Notes: generated by a model not told the origin, from the letters alone. A DNA stretch of 64,000 nucleotides from Alcaligenes faecalis (GCF_002443155.1 NZ_CP023667.1:248001-312000); one strand, 5' to 3'. Positions 25,643-34,841 are shown, numbered from the stretch's first letter. Translations and numbers: made by a program.

Positions 25643-26617
25643 TTAGAAGTTGCTCAGCCCCAGATCACTGACCGAGTCGGCCCAATAGTTCAACTGCTGA
25701 TCCACATAGATCGTGAATTTGGCAGGGCTATTGGTGACCAGTGTCGCGCCGTTTCCTTCCCAGATTTCCTTGATCTTGTCGGTATTCAAGGCACGATGGA
25801 TGCTGTCTGCCACGCTTTGCACAGTGGCATCCGGCACATCTCCTTGCATGAAAATACCGTACCAGGTCTGGGCGCTGATCTCGTCCATGCCCAATTCCTT
25901 CAAGGTAGGCACATCCGGCAAGGCAGGAGCGCGTTCGGGGCTGGAAACGGCCAGGGCGCGCAAGCGGCCATTGCGTATCTGCGCCACGGCCGACGGCATG
26001 GTCTCGAACATGAAGTCCACCTGATCGCCACTGATCAGCGCCATGACAGCCGGGCCGCTGCCTTTGTAGTGCACGGCAGTCATGGTGGTGCTGGCTTTCT
26101 TTTCCAGCTTGCCTGCCATCAGATGCAGCATGGTGGCGACGCCGCTGGTGCCATAGTTCACGCCAGCGCCTTGCTTGGCGGCGGCCAGCAGGTCGTCCAC
26201 GCTGTGATAGGGCGAATTGGCGTTCACCACCAGCACATTAGGCATGGCAGCAATCAGGGTGACGGCTTTCAGGTCTTTGCGGGTGTCGTAGGGGAAGTTC
26301 TTCAACACGGCAGGCGCAATCATGTGATGCACGGCACCGAACAAGAGCTGATTGTCTGCGGGGCTGGAGTTGGCCACCATGCTGGCACCCAGCACGCCGC
26401 CTACGCCTCCTTTATTTTCTACAACAACGGTTTGACCAATTTCAGTGCCCAGCGCCTCGGCCAGGGGACGGGCCAGGGTATCGCCCGACCCTCCTGCGGC
26501 AGAGGGGACGATCAGCCGCACTGGGCGCTCGGCCCAGGCGGGGGGAGCTGCCCAGCTTTGGGGCGCGGCAGCAAAGATAAAACTGAGGGCAAGTACAACA
26601 CGGGACCAGGGTTTCAT
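25643..26617 (-). CDS. Bug/TctC-family periplasmic binding protein
   Basis: A 324-residue exported protein (signal peptide ending at AAPQSWAAP). Bug motifs: RLIVPSAAGGSGDTLAR near the N-terminus and VNYGTSGVATMLHL in the ligand loop. There is no TctA/TctB nearby, so it is an orphan binding protein, as is common in Alcaligenaceae. It follows the enolase-superfamily gene by 30 bp and probably binds that enzyme's substrate or a related acid. Confidence 0.87.
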   Translation of the reverse strand: MKPWSRVVLALSFIFAAAPQSWAAPPAWAERPVRLIVPSAAGGSGDTLARPLAEALGTEIGQTVVVENKGGVGGVLGASMVANSSPADNQLLFGAVHHMIAPAVLKNFPYDTRKDLKAVTLIAAMPNVLVVNANSPYHSVDDLLAAAKQGAGVNYGTSGVATMLHLMAGKLEKKASTTMTAVHYKGSGPAVMALISGDQVDFMFETMPSAVAQIRNGRLRALAVSSPERAPALPDVPTLKELGMDEISAQTWYGIFMQGDVPDATVQSVADSIHRALNTDKIKEIWEGNGATLVTNSPAKFTIYVDQQLNYWADSVSDLGLSNF

Positions 26618-26647
26618 GTTTTTTTACCTCCTCGGTAGTCGTCGGTT

Positions 26648-27802
26648 TCAGCCTTTGCCGGAGCCCAGGCTGCCGGGGTTGCTGCGCAGCTTGTCGATTT
26701 GATCTTGTCGTGGTGTCAGCCCCAGGCCGGGGGCTTCGGGCATGCGCAGCCAGCCTTGTTCGGGCTGAGGCAGGCCGGTGTAGATTTCGGCCATCATGGC
26801 GCTAGCCGCCAGATGCCATTCCACATCGCCGCCATTTAACAAACCGCAGTGCAGGTGACCGTTGTGAGAGGGGAAGGCCCCGCCATTGGCGACGGACGCG
26901 TTAAAGCTTTCTGCCAGGGCGAAGATCTTGCGGGACTGAGTGAAACCGCCGGAGATCAGCACGTTGGGCTGCAGAATATCCACGGCTTGCTGCATCAGCA
27001 GATCCCGGAAACGATAGGATTGGCCTTCGTTCTGGCCAGCGGCAATGGTGATGCCTGTACTTTGACGCAGCTCGCGCAGGCGGCCTGTGTCGTTCTGGGT
27101 GATGGGTTCTTCAAAAAATCCGACGTCCAGATCACGGGCATGGCGGGCGATGGCTTTGGCATGCACGTAGTCCAGGCTGCAGTTGCCGTCGATGTACAAA
27201 GGGATGCCGGCGGGAATGGCCTCGCGCACCAGACTCATGCGGCGCATGTCCTGGCGGATCAGGTCGGCCAGCGGGCGCGGTTCGTCGCGACGTTGCAGAC
27301 CGTGATGGCCTACCACCATCTTCAGGCCCTTGAAGCCTTGATCCACGCAGTCGCGTGCCACTTTGACCAACTCTTCTTCACCCAGAAAGGCAAAGCCAAA
27401 AGTCGCGTAGGCAGGCACTTTTTCTCGGGCACCGCCCAGCAGTTTCCATACCGGCAGACCCAGGGCTTTGCCCTTGATGTCCCACAAGGCAATGTCCAGG
27501 GCAGAGATGGCGTGCATGGCATAGCCGGTCTGGCCACGAGGGCACACGTTCCAGTACATGCGGTCCCACAGGCGCTCGGTGTTCAAGGGGTCTTGCCCAA
27601 TCAGGTCGCTGGCCAGAATATCGTTGATGGTGCTGGCAACGGGGTGCTCTTCGGTAATGGCGCTCAGTCCATAGCCGGTGATGCCTTCATCGGTCTCGAT
27701 TTCCACATGACAGATGGCAAGGTTGGTGGGTTTTTGGATGCCCGCGCTATCGAACTTGAAAGGTACGTTCAAGGGAATGGCGCGTACTGCCGTGATCTTC
27801 AT
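26648..27802 (-). CDS. Enolase-superfamily enzyme (mandelate racemase / muconate lactonizing group)
   Basis: A 384-residue enzyme with an N-terminal capping domain (about 1-125) and a TIM barrel. Mg2+ ligands are D205 (YIDGN), E231 (FFEEP) and E259 (GQNEG). A barrel histidine, H313, lies in AFPSHNGH. The first Lys of the usual KxK pair is K161 (GLKMVVG), but the second position is Val163, so the standard S-face base is missing. It likely acts on a sugar acid or dicarboxylate; racemase or dehydratase cannot be decided. It is the first gene of an operon with the Bug protein. Confidence 0.85.
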   Translation of the reverse strand: MKITAVRAIPLNVPFKFDSAGIQKPTNLAICHVEIETDEGITGYGLSAITEEHPVASTINDILASDLIGQDPLNTERLWDRMYWNVCPRGQTGYAMHAISALDIALWDIKGKALGLPVWKLLGGAREKVPAYATFGFAFLGEEELVKVARDCVDQGFKGLKMVVGHHGLQRRDEPRPLADLIRQDMRRMSLVREAIPAGIPLYIDGNCSLDYVHAKAIARHARDLDVGFFEEPITQNDTGRLRELRQSTGITIAAGQNEGQSYRFRDLLMQQAVDILQPNVLISGGFTQSRKIFALAESFNASVANGGAFPSHNGHLHCGLLNGGDVEWHLAASAMMAEIYTGLPQPEQGWLRMPEAPGLGLTPRQDQIDKLRSNPGSLGSGKG

Positions 27803-28166
27803 TTTCCTGTCTCCTCACGCTTTTTGAATGCGTTTGCATGTAATTGTTTTAGGTTTATAGCGTTTTGTTGTAAGCGTGATCAATGGTGTAAACCCTTGAT
27901 TTTATTGATATATAAAAGCGTAATCTGATATATCAAAAGGGGTTTCTGGAGCTTTTTGGATGCTCTTTAGTGGAGGGTTTGCAGCATCAGTAGATTCGTT
28001 GGGAAACGAGAGTTCACGCGTTTTCTGTGGTGCTTGGAAGCAGCGCAGAGACTTGCTGATTAAATAGGTAGAGCGGGCTGGGAGGCGGTAACCAGGGGCG
28101 GGTTTTTACGCCTTGTGCAGATCGTTGTGAAACGCGTTCGATGGACTTGACGAAAGAGCGATCCTT
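27803..28166. other. AT-rich gap upstream of the enolase-like gene
   Basis: About 360 bp with no convincing gene. It holds the tandem TGATATAT sites, plus the end-of-gene region of the Hsp15 gene on the right. No regulator gene for the enolase operon is adjacent, so the regulator is encoded elsewhere. Confidence 0.5.
27905..27936. promoter_or_regulatory. Tandem operator candidate upstream of the enolase-like gene
   Basis: TTGATATATAAA (27905-27916) and CTGATATATCAA (27925-27936) are two versions of the palindrome TTGATATATCAA, with starts 20 bp apart, i.e. two helical turns. The outer arms also pair with each other. They lie about 100-130 bp upstream of the enolase-like start. Confidence 0.5.
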
Positions 28167-28167
28167 T

Positions 28168-28210
28168 AAAAAAAGCCCAGCCAAGCAGGGCAGCTTGGCT
28201 GGGCTTTTTC
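28168..28210 (-). terminator. Terminator of the hslR gene
   Basis: AAAAAGCCCAGCCAAGC and its exact complement form a 17-bp hairpin with a 6-nt loop, 30 bp beyond the hslR stop. Confidence 0.9.
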
Positions 28211-28239
28211 TGTATCGCGAAGCAGGAGCAGCGGGTGGA

Positions 28240-28620
28240 CTATTTACCTCGCAGCAACTGCATCTGACGGCGATCCTTTTTCGTTGGGCGGCCAGCATCA
28301 AAATCCAGTGCAGGCTCGGGAGCCAGACGACGTTGTTCGGCGGCCTGGGCGCGCCGTGTGCTGCTTTCTTCCGTTTCCTGATACAGCTGGCGGGCAACCG
28401 GGGCAGGGCCACGCACGCCGCTTAATGCGGTGACATGAACCTCCATGGCCGGAGTTTCTTTGCGCAGGGTAATCACATCACCAATGGAGACTTCACGGGC
28501 AGGCTTGGTGTTTTGCTGATTCAGCAAAACCCGCCCTTTGGTGATCTCTTCAGAAGCCAAGCTGCGCGTCTTGTAAAAGCGCGCTGCCCAGAGCCATTTA
28601 TCCAGTCGTAATTTGTCCAT
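28240..28620 (-). CDS. hslR: Heat-shock protein Hsp15, S4-domain RNA-binding protein
   Basis: A 126-residue protein. Residues about 3-50 form an S4 RNA-binding domain (LRLDKWLWAARFYKTRSLAS, then GRVLLNQQ). The C-terminus is strongly basic. In E. coli Hsp15 binds the 50S subunit carrying stalled nascent chains and helps ribosome rescue. No clear ribosome site precedes the ATG. Confidence 0.92.
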   Translation of the reverse strand: MDKLRLDKWLWAARFYKTRSLASEEITKGRVLLNQQNTKPAREVSIGDVITLRKETPAMEVHVTALSGVRGPAPVARQLYQETEESSTRRAQAAEQRRLAPEPALDFDAGRPTKKDRRQMQLLRGK

Positions 28621-28654
28621 GCGCTATTGTAAATCCAGTCTGCAATCGCCGGGC

Positions 28655-30163
28655 TTAATGCAGTTCCACCGCAGCGGCAGGAGCCGCCTGCACACGAGGC
28701 AAACGCAGACGCAGCAGCAGAACCAGACTGAAGACGGCCAGCAATCCGGCCCAGAACATGACGCGGTGAAAGCCGTCCGCCCAGGCGTGCTGGATGGCTT
28801 GCATCCAGAACAAGGAATCGGCCGAGGCAGGCAGATTCACCTGACCGGAGCTAATGATTTGCTGAGCCTGTTCCCGCATGGGATTGACCGGATCAAGGCG
28901 GCCGGACAAGGAGCTGACGGCGCCCTGGCTCATCAAGGAAGCCAGCAGGGCAACGCCCAAGGTCATGCCGGTTTGGCGGATGGCGTTGGTGGTGGCTGAT
29001 GCCATACCGGAACGCTCACGTGGTACCAGGTTCATGACCAAGGTGCTGCACGCCGGGACAGACAAGCCCATGCCTATGCCCAGTACGGCCAAGGCGAAAC
29101 CCGCCATCCAGTAGGACGCGCCGGGTTGCAGCAACATCATTAGCCAGGAACCGGTTGCCATCAGGCCAAAGCCCACGGTCAGGATCATTTTCAGTCCAAA
29201 GCGTTGGCTCAAGGCACCGAAGCGGGAGGCCAGCACGGCCATGCCGATGAACTGAGGAGCCAGCCCCCAGCCGGTTTGGGTGGCACTCCAGCCCAGGGCA
29301 TTCTGAAAGAACAGGGACAGGAAAAACACATTGCTATAGGCAGCAAAGCCCAGCACAAAGGAGGCGATATTGGCGGTGCTGAAGCGGTAGTCCCGAAACA
29401 GGCTCAAAGGCAGCAAGGGGCGGGCGACGCGGCTTTGGGCATAGATAAACGCGACGAAGGTGACTGTGGCCACGCCCAGGGAGCGAACCGTTTCGGTCGC
29501 GTGCCAGCCTTGTTCACCCGCGCAGATCAGGCCATAGGTCAGGGAGCCGAGCCAGATAACGCTAAGCAACTGGCCGATCGGGTCGAAGGCCGCGTGTTCC
29601 GGGTTGGCCGATTCCTGAATGCCCCACATGCCCAAGCCCAGGGTCAGCAAACCCAATGGCAGGTTCAGACTGAAGATCGAAGGCCAGTCGGCCACATCGA
29701 CCAGCACACCGCCCAGAATCGGGCCCAGTACCAAGGCCAGAGCGCTGAAGGAAGACCAGCCGCCAATGACGCGAGCACGCTGAGCGGGATCGGGGAAGGC
29801 ATGGGTCAGGATGGACAAGGCGCCGGGAATAAGCAAAGCCCCCGCCATGCCTTGCACGACGCGGCCCCAGAGCAGGGCGCTCAGTGAACCGGCCAGGGCG
29901 CACATCATGGAACCGACGGTAAAGGCCAGCACGCCCAGCAGCCAGCTTTTCTTGCGTCCGTAGCGATCCCCCAGCAGCCCGGCGGACAACATGAAGGCGG
30001 ACAGGCAAAGCGCATAGGAATCCACAATCCATTGCAGTCCGGCCATATCGGTCTGCAGGGATTGCTGCATGCGTGGCAAGGCAAGATTCACGATGCTGAT
30101 GTCCAGGGTGACCATGAAAGTCCCCAGGTAAATAGCGATGGTTAGAGCAAGTCGGCGTGTCAT
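28655..30163 (-). CDS. DHA2-family (EmrB/QacA) drug efflux transporter
   Basis: A 502-residue inner-membrane protein with 14 membrane segments. DHA2 motifs include TLDISIVNLALP in segment 1, the loop motif GDRYGRKK near residue 65, and a motif-C-like VLGPILGGVL near 140. It is divergent from a TetR regulator across a perfect palindrome, so it is likely inducible by its own substrates. The substrates are not predictable. Confidence 0.9.
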   Translation of the reverse strand: MTRRLALTIAIYLGTFMVTLDISIVNLALPRMQQSLQTDMAGLQWIVDSYALCLSAFMLSAGLLGDRYGRKKSWLLGVLAFTVGSMMCALAGSLSALLWGRVVQGMAGALLIPGALSILTHAFPDPAQRARVIGGWSSFSALALVLGPILGGVLVDVADWPSIFSLNLPLGLLTLGLGMWGIQESANPEHAAFDPIGQLLSVIWLGSLTYGLICAGEQGWHATETVRSLGVATVTFVAFIYAQSRVARPLLPLSLFRDYRFSTANIASFVLGFAAYSNVFFLSLFFQNALGWSATQTGWGLAPQFIGMAVLASRFGALSQRFGLKMILTVGFGLMATGSWLMMLLQPGASYWMAGFALAVLGIGMGLSVPACSTLVMNLVPRERSGMASATTNAIRQTGMTLGVALLASLMSQGAVSSLSGRLDPVNPMREQAQQIISSGQVNLPASADSLFWMQAIQHAWADGFHRVMFWAGLLAVFSLVLLLRLRLPRVQAAPAAAVELH

Positions 30164-30205
30164 AGCGTTCTGTAAATGAGAATTGTTATCGACGACTATA
30201 AGACG

Positions 30206-30224
30206 TTGACTGACTGTCAGTCAA
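30206..30224. promoter_or_regulatory. Perfect 19-bp palindrome, TetR operator
   Basis: TTGACTGACTGTCAGTCAA is fully symmetrical around base 30215, in the spacer between the efflux gene and the TetR gene. The TGACTGAC/GTCAGTCA form is common for AcrR-type repressors. Confidence 0.85.
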
Positions 30225-30307
30225 TAAAAAATAAACAGGCTGGCTAAAATAGCGCGGTGACACCCGACGAGGCGCTTTTTCGGGTTTTTTCTGCTACCTT
30301 GACGCCC

Positions 30308-30916
30308 ATGACCGCTGCCAAAACACCCCGCACTCAACCCTCTGAAGTTCGTCGCCGAGATTTATTGGAGGCGGCTGCCACCTTGTTTCTACAACAGGGG
30401 TTTGACGCCACACCGGTCGATGAAATTGTGTTGCGGGCAGGGATGTCCAAAGGCTTGTTCTATCACTACTTCAGCTCCAAGCAGGAGATCCTGGCCGCCC
30501 TGCGCGAGCAGTTCATCCAGCAATTTCATGACCGCGTGCAAGGGGCGCTGGAGCAGGCGCCGGAGGACGACTGGGTTCAGCGTCTGGCCTGTTGGATCCG
30601 GGCATCGGTACAGGCGTATAGAGACACGCTGGACATGCACGATCTGGTGTTTTCAGACCATATGCGCAGCAATTACCAGGGCGAGCGCAACACGGTGACT
30701 GAGCCTTTGCACTCGATCTTGAGCGAAGGACAGAAAGCCGGTGCCTGGTCTGTGGCCGATGTGGATTTGACCGCCTGGGTGATCTACCAGGGCATGCATG
30801 GTGCGGTCGACAATATGGGCCTGGAAACTGCGGAGCAGTGGGCCGCTATGGAAGACAATCTGGTGACTCTTTTTGTGTCCATGCTTGGGGCGACGCCACC
30901 TTGCCGGAAAAAATAA
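30308..30916 (+). CDS. TetR/AcrR-family repressor of the divergent efflux pump
   Basis: A 202-residue protein. The TetR helix-turn-helix is at about residues 15-62 (TPVDEIVLRAGMSKGLFYHYF). The ligand domain includes a Trp-rich segment near the end. ATG 30308 gives the expected N-terminus; an in-frame start at 30257 would add 17 residues. It should bind the palindrome at 30206-30224 and repress both itself and the efflux gene. Confidence 0.9.
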   Translation: MTAAKTPRTQPSEVRRRDLLEAAATLFLQQGFDATPVDEIVLRAGMSKGLFYHYFSSKQEILAALREQFIQQFHDRVQGALEQAPEDDWVQRLACWIRASVQAYRDTLDMHDLVFSDHMRSNYQGERNTVTEPLHSILSEGQKAGAWSVADVDLTAWVIYQGMHGAVDNMGLETAEQWAAMEDNLVTLFVSMLGATPPCRKK

Positions 30917-31036
30917 GCTGTTAGAACGGTGCTGTCCATGTATTTACACGGCACTGGGAGACCTTGAAAAAAAGCCATGAGAGGCCGGAGGGCATGCCTT
31001 CAAGAATTTTGCTTCTTCTATTCAGACAGTCATCAA

Positions 31037-31078
31037 TAAAACTGGGCCTGCTCCCATGAAGGAGCAGGCCCAGTCTTT
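31037..31078 (-). terminator. Terminator of the flavohaem reductase gene
   Basis: ACTGGGCCTGCTCC and GGAGCAGGCCCAGT form a perfect 14-bp stem; on the minus strand TTTTATT follows. It may act in both directions for the convergent TetR gene. Confidence 0.85.
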
Positions 31079-31092
31079 AGATGAGTAGAGAC

Positions 31093-32406
31093 TTAGCGGA
31101 ACTGGAAGTGCTCCTTGTGCAAGGTCCAGGATTTCGCAGGCAAGGTCTGCTTGAGTTCGCGCCGCAGTTGTCTGCCCATTGCCGCCGGTCCACAGAACCA
31201 GATGTGCAGGGGTTTATCGGCATGGTAGTACTGCAGCACCTCTTTGGGTGTCCAGCGACGGCCATCGGCATAGATTTCAAGATCCACATCCGGGTGTTCC
31301 TCTGCCGCCTTGCTCAAGGCCTGGGCCAGCGGGTCATAGCCGTGCTGACAGGCATATTGCAAATGGGCGTAGGGGGCATGGCCTTCCTTGTGCTCCTGGC
31401 TCAGCCAGGACAGAAAGGGCGTGGCGCCAACTCCGGCACCGACCCAGATATAGATACCCTTGTCGTCGCTGCCTGGTTGAGTAAAGCGGCCATAAGGACC
31501 ATCCAGCTCGATGCCCTGACCAATATGCAAACGCTCGGGCAAACTGCGTGTCCAGTCACCCAGCAGCTTGATATGAAAGCGCACAATCTGGTCGTCCTGA
31601 TCGGCATCGGACAGGGTGAAGGGATGGGACTCGGACTCACCCTTCAAACGTAAAAAGGCGAACTGCCCGGCCTGGTGCCCAGGCCAGGATTGATCCATGC
31701 GGCATTGCACCTCCAGCACATCACCTTCTGATGTACAGGAGATGACGGTGCCAGTGTGCGGATAGGCCGAACTCAAGTTGCGTAGCAGCTGGATGATGGC
31801 TGCTGCTGTGCCGATCACCATGGTGATGGCCAGCGCCCAGCCGCCTATGCCGCTCCAGTATGCGGGCGGTGTCAGCACCACGCCGTGAAAGATCAGGATC
31901 AGATAGGCCACAGGCATCAGGCGGTGCAGGCTGTACCATTTTTTATAGGAAATCGTGCGGCGGGCCAGTGTGATGATCAGCATCAGAATCAGCGCGTAGA
32001 ACGTCCATTCGCCCAGTGTTTTGGCATAGGGTTTGAACAGGCTGACCCATTCGGGAACCGGGGTTTTGGGCAGTCTGCCGCCCGTGCCGATGGCGGCAGA
32101 AATCAGACCTTTGGATTCCTTGCCAAGCCAATGGGCCAGACTGAGCAAAATGGCGATGATACCCAGCCATTTGTGCAACTTGTAGGCTTTGTCCATGCCA
32201 CCGAGCCAGGGCTCCAGGCGGCGGGGGCGCAGGGCCAGAACCATAATGGCTGTCATGGTGCCCAGTGCCAGAATGCCAGTCAGCAGCATGCCTTCCTGGC
32301 GTATCAACCACAGGGTATCGCCGGGCGGCGAGGGGGCAAGCCACAAGGCTTCCACAGCCCAGATTAAAAAGAAGGCGGAGAGCAACAGCAAAAGAGGGCG
32401 ACGCAT
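31093..32406 (-). CDS. Ferric-reductase-like transmembrane flavohaem oxidoreductase
   Basis: A 437-residue inner-membrane protein. The first half has about six membrane segments with paired histidines (LHKWLG with LAHWLG, and LHRLMP with IFHGVV) suited to two haems. The second half has an FAD-binding domain (about 220-315, SHPFTLSDAD) and an NAD(P)H domain (GAGVGATPFLSWL, then WFCGP). It should move electrons from NAD(P)H across the membrane, for example to ferric iron or another acceptor. The physiological acceptor is unknown. Confidence 0.85.
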   Translation of the reverse strand: MRRPLLLLLSAFFLIWAVEALWLAPSPPGDTLWLIRQEGMLLTGILALGTMTAIMVLALRPRRLEPWLGGMDKAYKLHKWLGIIAILLSLAHWLGKESKGLISAAIGTGGRLPKTPVPEWVSLFKPYAKTLGEWTFYALILMLIITLARRTISYKKWYSLHRLMPVAYLILIFHGVVLTPPAYWSGIGGWALAITMVIGTAAAIIQLLRNLSSAYPHTGTVISCTSEGDVLEVQCRMDQSWPGHQAGQFAFLRLKGESESHPFTLSDADQDDQIVRFHIKLLGDWTRSLPERLHIGQGIELDGPYGRFTQPGSDDKGIYIWVGAGVGATPFLSWLSQEHKEGHAPYAHLQYACQHGYDPLAQALSKAAEEHPDVDLEIYADGRRWTPKEVLQYYHADKPLHIWFCGPAAMGRQLRRELKQTLPAKSWTLHKEHFQFR

Positions 32407-32471
32407 GGCCTTTTCCGGATTGTTTGAAAGAGCCGGATGCTGTGTAGTCGCTATCTGAAAAATGTAGCGAT

Positions 32472-32510
32472 GCAGCGTACCGGGAACATCTATTGATGTT
32501 AGTACGCTGC
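32472..32510. repeat. Nested inverted repeat upstream of the flavohaem reductase gene
   Basis: The outer arms GCAGCGTAC and GTACGCTGC enclose the inner arms AACATC and GATGTT around TATT. It lies 65 bp upstream of the reductase start on the minus strand. It could be an operator pair or a structured leader. Confidence 0.6.
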
Positions 32511-32537
32511 CCAGGAGCTTGTAGAGCCAGTATTCAA

Positions 32538-32565
32538 GAGCCTTTTGAGAAGACTCAAAGGGCTC
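32538..32565 (-). terminator. Possible terminator of the amidase gene
   Basis: GAGCCTTTTGAG and CTCAAAGGGCTC pair with one mismatch about 90 bp past the amidase stop. The following T run is weak, so this is tentative. Confidence 0.35.
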
Positions 32566-32657
32566 CTAAATAGTTGTTATTTAAAGTATTTGTTAATGAT
32601 TCTGGTTGCTGTTTACGCTGTTTCAGTGTGTTGCAGAGTAACTCGTCTGATTGCTTT

Positions 32658-33833
32658 TCAGCCCTCTTGAACAGGGCAGATCAGTGATGCCAGATCCAGC
32701 AAGGCTGCATCCTGATGCGCTTGTCCGATCAGTTGCAGACCCAGCGGTAAAGGGCTGTTCTGACTAGGCGCAGGCAGGCTCAAGGTGGGCCAGCCCAGCA
32801 AGGACCAGGGACGGTTCAGGACGGAAGAGCCAGTGCTGTCCAGGCCATAGGGCGCAGGACCAGGGGCAGCGGGAGTCAACAAGGCATCAAAATGGCCATA
32901 GCGATCCTGCCATTCCTGTTGTAGCTGACGGCGGCGGGCCTGCCAGGCGTGATAGTCAGCCGGGGGCAGCTCCAGACCTTGCTTGACGGCTTGTATGGTA
33001 ATGGGCCGCAAGGCATCCGGGCTGGCTTGCCAGACGGGCAGCAGGCTGCGGGCCATTTCATACGCCATGATCTGGCCTTGCAGGATCAGCAGTTCTTTCA
33101 GTTGCGGGTCCGCAGGCAGACGCTCCAGCTGGGCGCCTTGTTGTTCCAGGTGCAGGCAACCTTGTTCCAAAGCGGCCAGCGCAGCGGGGGTAATCGGGCC
33201 CAGGTCTTTGCCATCCAGCACGCCGATGCGTGGTGCCGTGGGGGCATAGATGTCGGGCAAACCCTGCAAGACCGTGGCCACGCGGCGCAGCACGGACAAG
33301 CCCCGGCTGAAGTAGCCAATGGTGTCCAGGCTGTCGCATAACAAGAAAAGACCGCTGCGATGCACCGCGCCAAAGCTGGGCTTGAAACCCAGAATGCCGG
33401 TAAACGCCGCCGGGCGCATCATGGAGCCTCCCGTTTGGGTGCCCAATGCAAAATCAACCATGCCTGCCGCTACGGCCGCTGCCGAACCACTGGAAGAGCC
33501 ACCCGGTGTGTGGTCCAGATTCAGCGGGTTGCGGGTGGGGCCGGGTGCGGCGTAAGCAAACTCTGCCGTGACTGTCTTGCCCACCGCTGTGGCGCCTGCC
33601 CGGCGCAACAAGGCCACACAAGCCGCATCGCGTTCTGCGGGCAAGGCATCGGGAAAGTGGGCGCCATAACGTGTAGGCATGCCTTGAACATCCAGCACAT
33701 CCTTCACGCCGAACGTCAGACCCGCCAAGGGGCCGTCGGGGTGAGTGCTGATACAGGTGGCCGGGTCAGCCAGCCAGGACCAGGCCTGGATGGACTGGTC
33801 CTGCAAAGCGAGAGAGGAAGGGTTTGCAGTCAT
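32658..33833 (-). CDS. Amidase signature family hydrolase
   Basis: A 391-residue enzyme with the full catalytic triad: K44 (GVKDVLD), cis-S113 (TPGGSSSGSA) and S137 (TQTGGSMMRPA), spaced as in the family. It hydrolyses a small amide; the substrate is unknown. It lies 15 bp after a Bug-type binding protein under a divergent LysR regulator, so uptake and hydrolysis of one compound is a fair inference. Confidence 0.9.
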   Translation of the reverse strand: MTANPSSLALQDQSIQAWSWLADPATCISTHPDGPLAGLTFGVKDVLDVQGMPTRYGAHFPDALPAERDAACVALLRRAGATAVGKTVTAEFAYAAPGPTRNPLNLDHTPGGSSSGSAAAVAAGMVDFALGTQTGGSMMRPAAFTGILGFKPSFGAVHRSGLFLLCDSLDTIGYFSRGLSVLRRVATVLQGLPDIYAPTAPRIGVLDGKDLGPITPAALAALEQGCLHLEQQGAQLERLPADPQLKELLILQGQIMAYEMARSLLPVWQASPDALRPITIQAVKQGLELPPADYHAWQARRRQLQQEWQDRYGHFDALLTPAAPGPAPYGLDSTGSSVLNRPWSLLGWPTLSLPAPSQNSPLPLGLQLIGQAHQDAALLDLASLICPVQEG

Positions 33834-33848
33834 AAGGGAGAAGCGGGT

Positions 33849-34841
33849 TTACTGAATCGAGATGTTTTGAGCCTTGATCAGCGCAGTCCAGCGTTTGGTT
33901 TCTTCTTTCACAAAAGCGGTGAATTCTTCAGGTGTGCCACCAACGACTTCTGCACCTTGGGACTCCACGATCTGACGATAGTCCGGATCTTTCAGGGCAT
34001 CGTTGACGGCCGTATTCAGTTTTTCCAGCACATCAGCAGGCAGGCCGGCCGGAGCAATGACGCCAAACCAGTTCGAGGCCACCAGATCCACCCCTTGTTC
34101 CTTGAAGGTGGGGGTGTCAGGCATGGCTTTCAGACGTTCTTCCGAGGTCACCCCCAGCACGCGCAGGCGTGGATTGTCGATTTGCATGTGCGGCAGGAAC
34201 AGGCTGGCCAGTTCCAGATAGAAGGAGATATTGCCGGCCAGCAGATCGTTTGATGCTGGTGCGCCACCACGGTAGGGCACGTGTACGGCGTCAAAGCCGG
34301 AGGTGGCCTTGAACTGTTCCGTCAGCAAGTGCGACGCGCCGCCTGCGCCGGTGGAGGCGTAGTCCAGTTTTTCGGGGTTCTTCTGGCCGTCTGTGATCAG
34401 GTCAGCCAAGGACTGGTAGGGCGAGTTGCTGTTGACACCCAATGCCATGGCACCGCGTTCGATCAGGGCGATGGGCTGTAAATCCTGTTCAGGATCGAAG
34501 GGCAGGTTGCTGCCGTACAGCGCCTTGTTCACCGACATGGGGCCAAAGTTGCCCAGGCCGATGGTGTAGCCGTTGGGCTTGGCGCGCGCAATCATGCTGG
34601 TACCGATATTGCCGCTGGCACCGGGCTTGTTTTCCACCACAATGGTCACGCCCAGGCTGTCGCTCATTTTTTGAGCCAGCATGCGCGAGCGGGTATCCGA
34701 GCTGCCACCCGCAGCGTAAGGCACCACAAACGTAATGGGCTGCGAAGGGTAAGCCGGTTCGGCCATGGCCGAACCGGAACCCAACAAAGTCAGTGTGAGC
34801 AGGCCACTCAGTAAAGGGGCGCGATGCTTGAATACCGTCAT
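33849..34841 (-). CDS. Bug/TctC-family periplasmic binding protein
   Basis: A 330-residue exported protein with a signal peptide ending near residue 27 (GSGSAMAEP). Bug motifs are FVVPYAAGGSSDTRSRM and DYASTGAGGASHLL. No membrane subunits are adjacent. It is the first gene of an operon with the amidase and is divergent from a LysR gene; its ligand is probably the amidase substrate. Confidence 0.88.
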   Translation of the reverse strand: MTVFKHRAPLLSGLLTLTLLGSGSAMAEPAYPSQPITFVVPYAAGGSSDTRSRMLAQKMSDSLGVTIVVENKPGASGNIGTSMIARAKPNGYTIGLGNFGPMSVNKALYGSNLPFDPEQDLQPIALIERGAMALGVNSNSPYQSLADLITDGQKNPEKLDYASTGAGGASHLLTEQFKATSGFDAVHVPYRGGAPASNDLLAGNISFYLELASLFLPHMQIDNPRLRVLGVTSEERLKAMPDTPTFKEQGVDLVASNWFGVIAPAGLPADVLEKLNTAVNDALKDPDYRQIVESQGAEVVGGTPEEFTAFVKEETKRWTALIKAQNISIQ

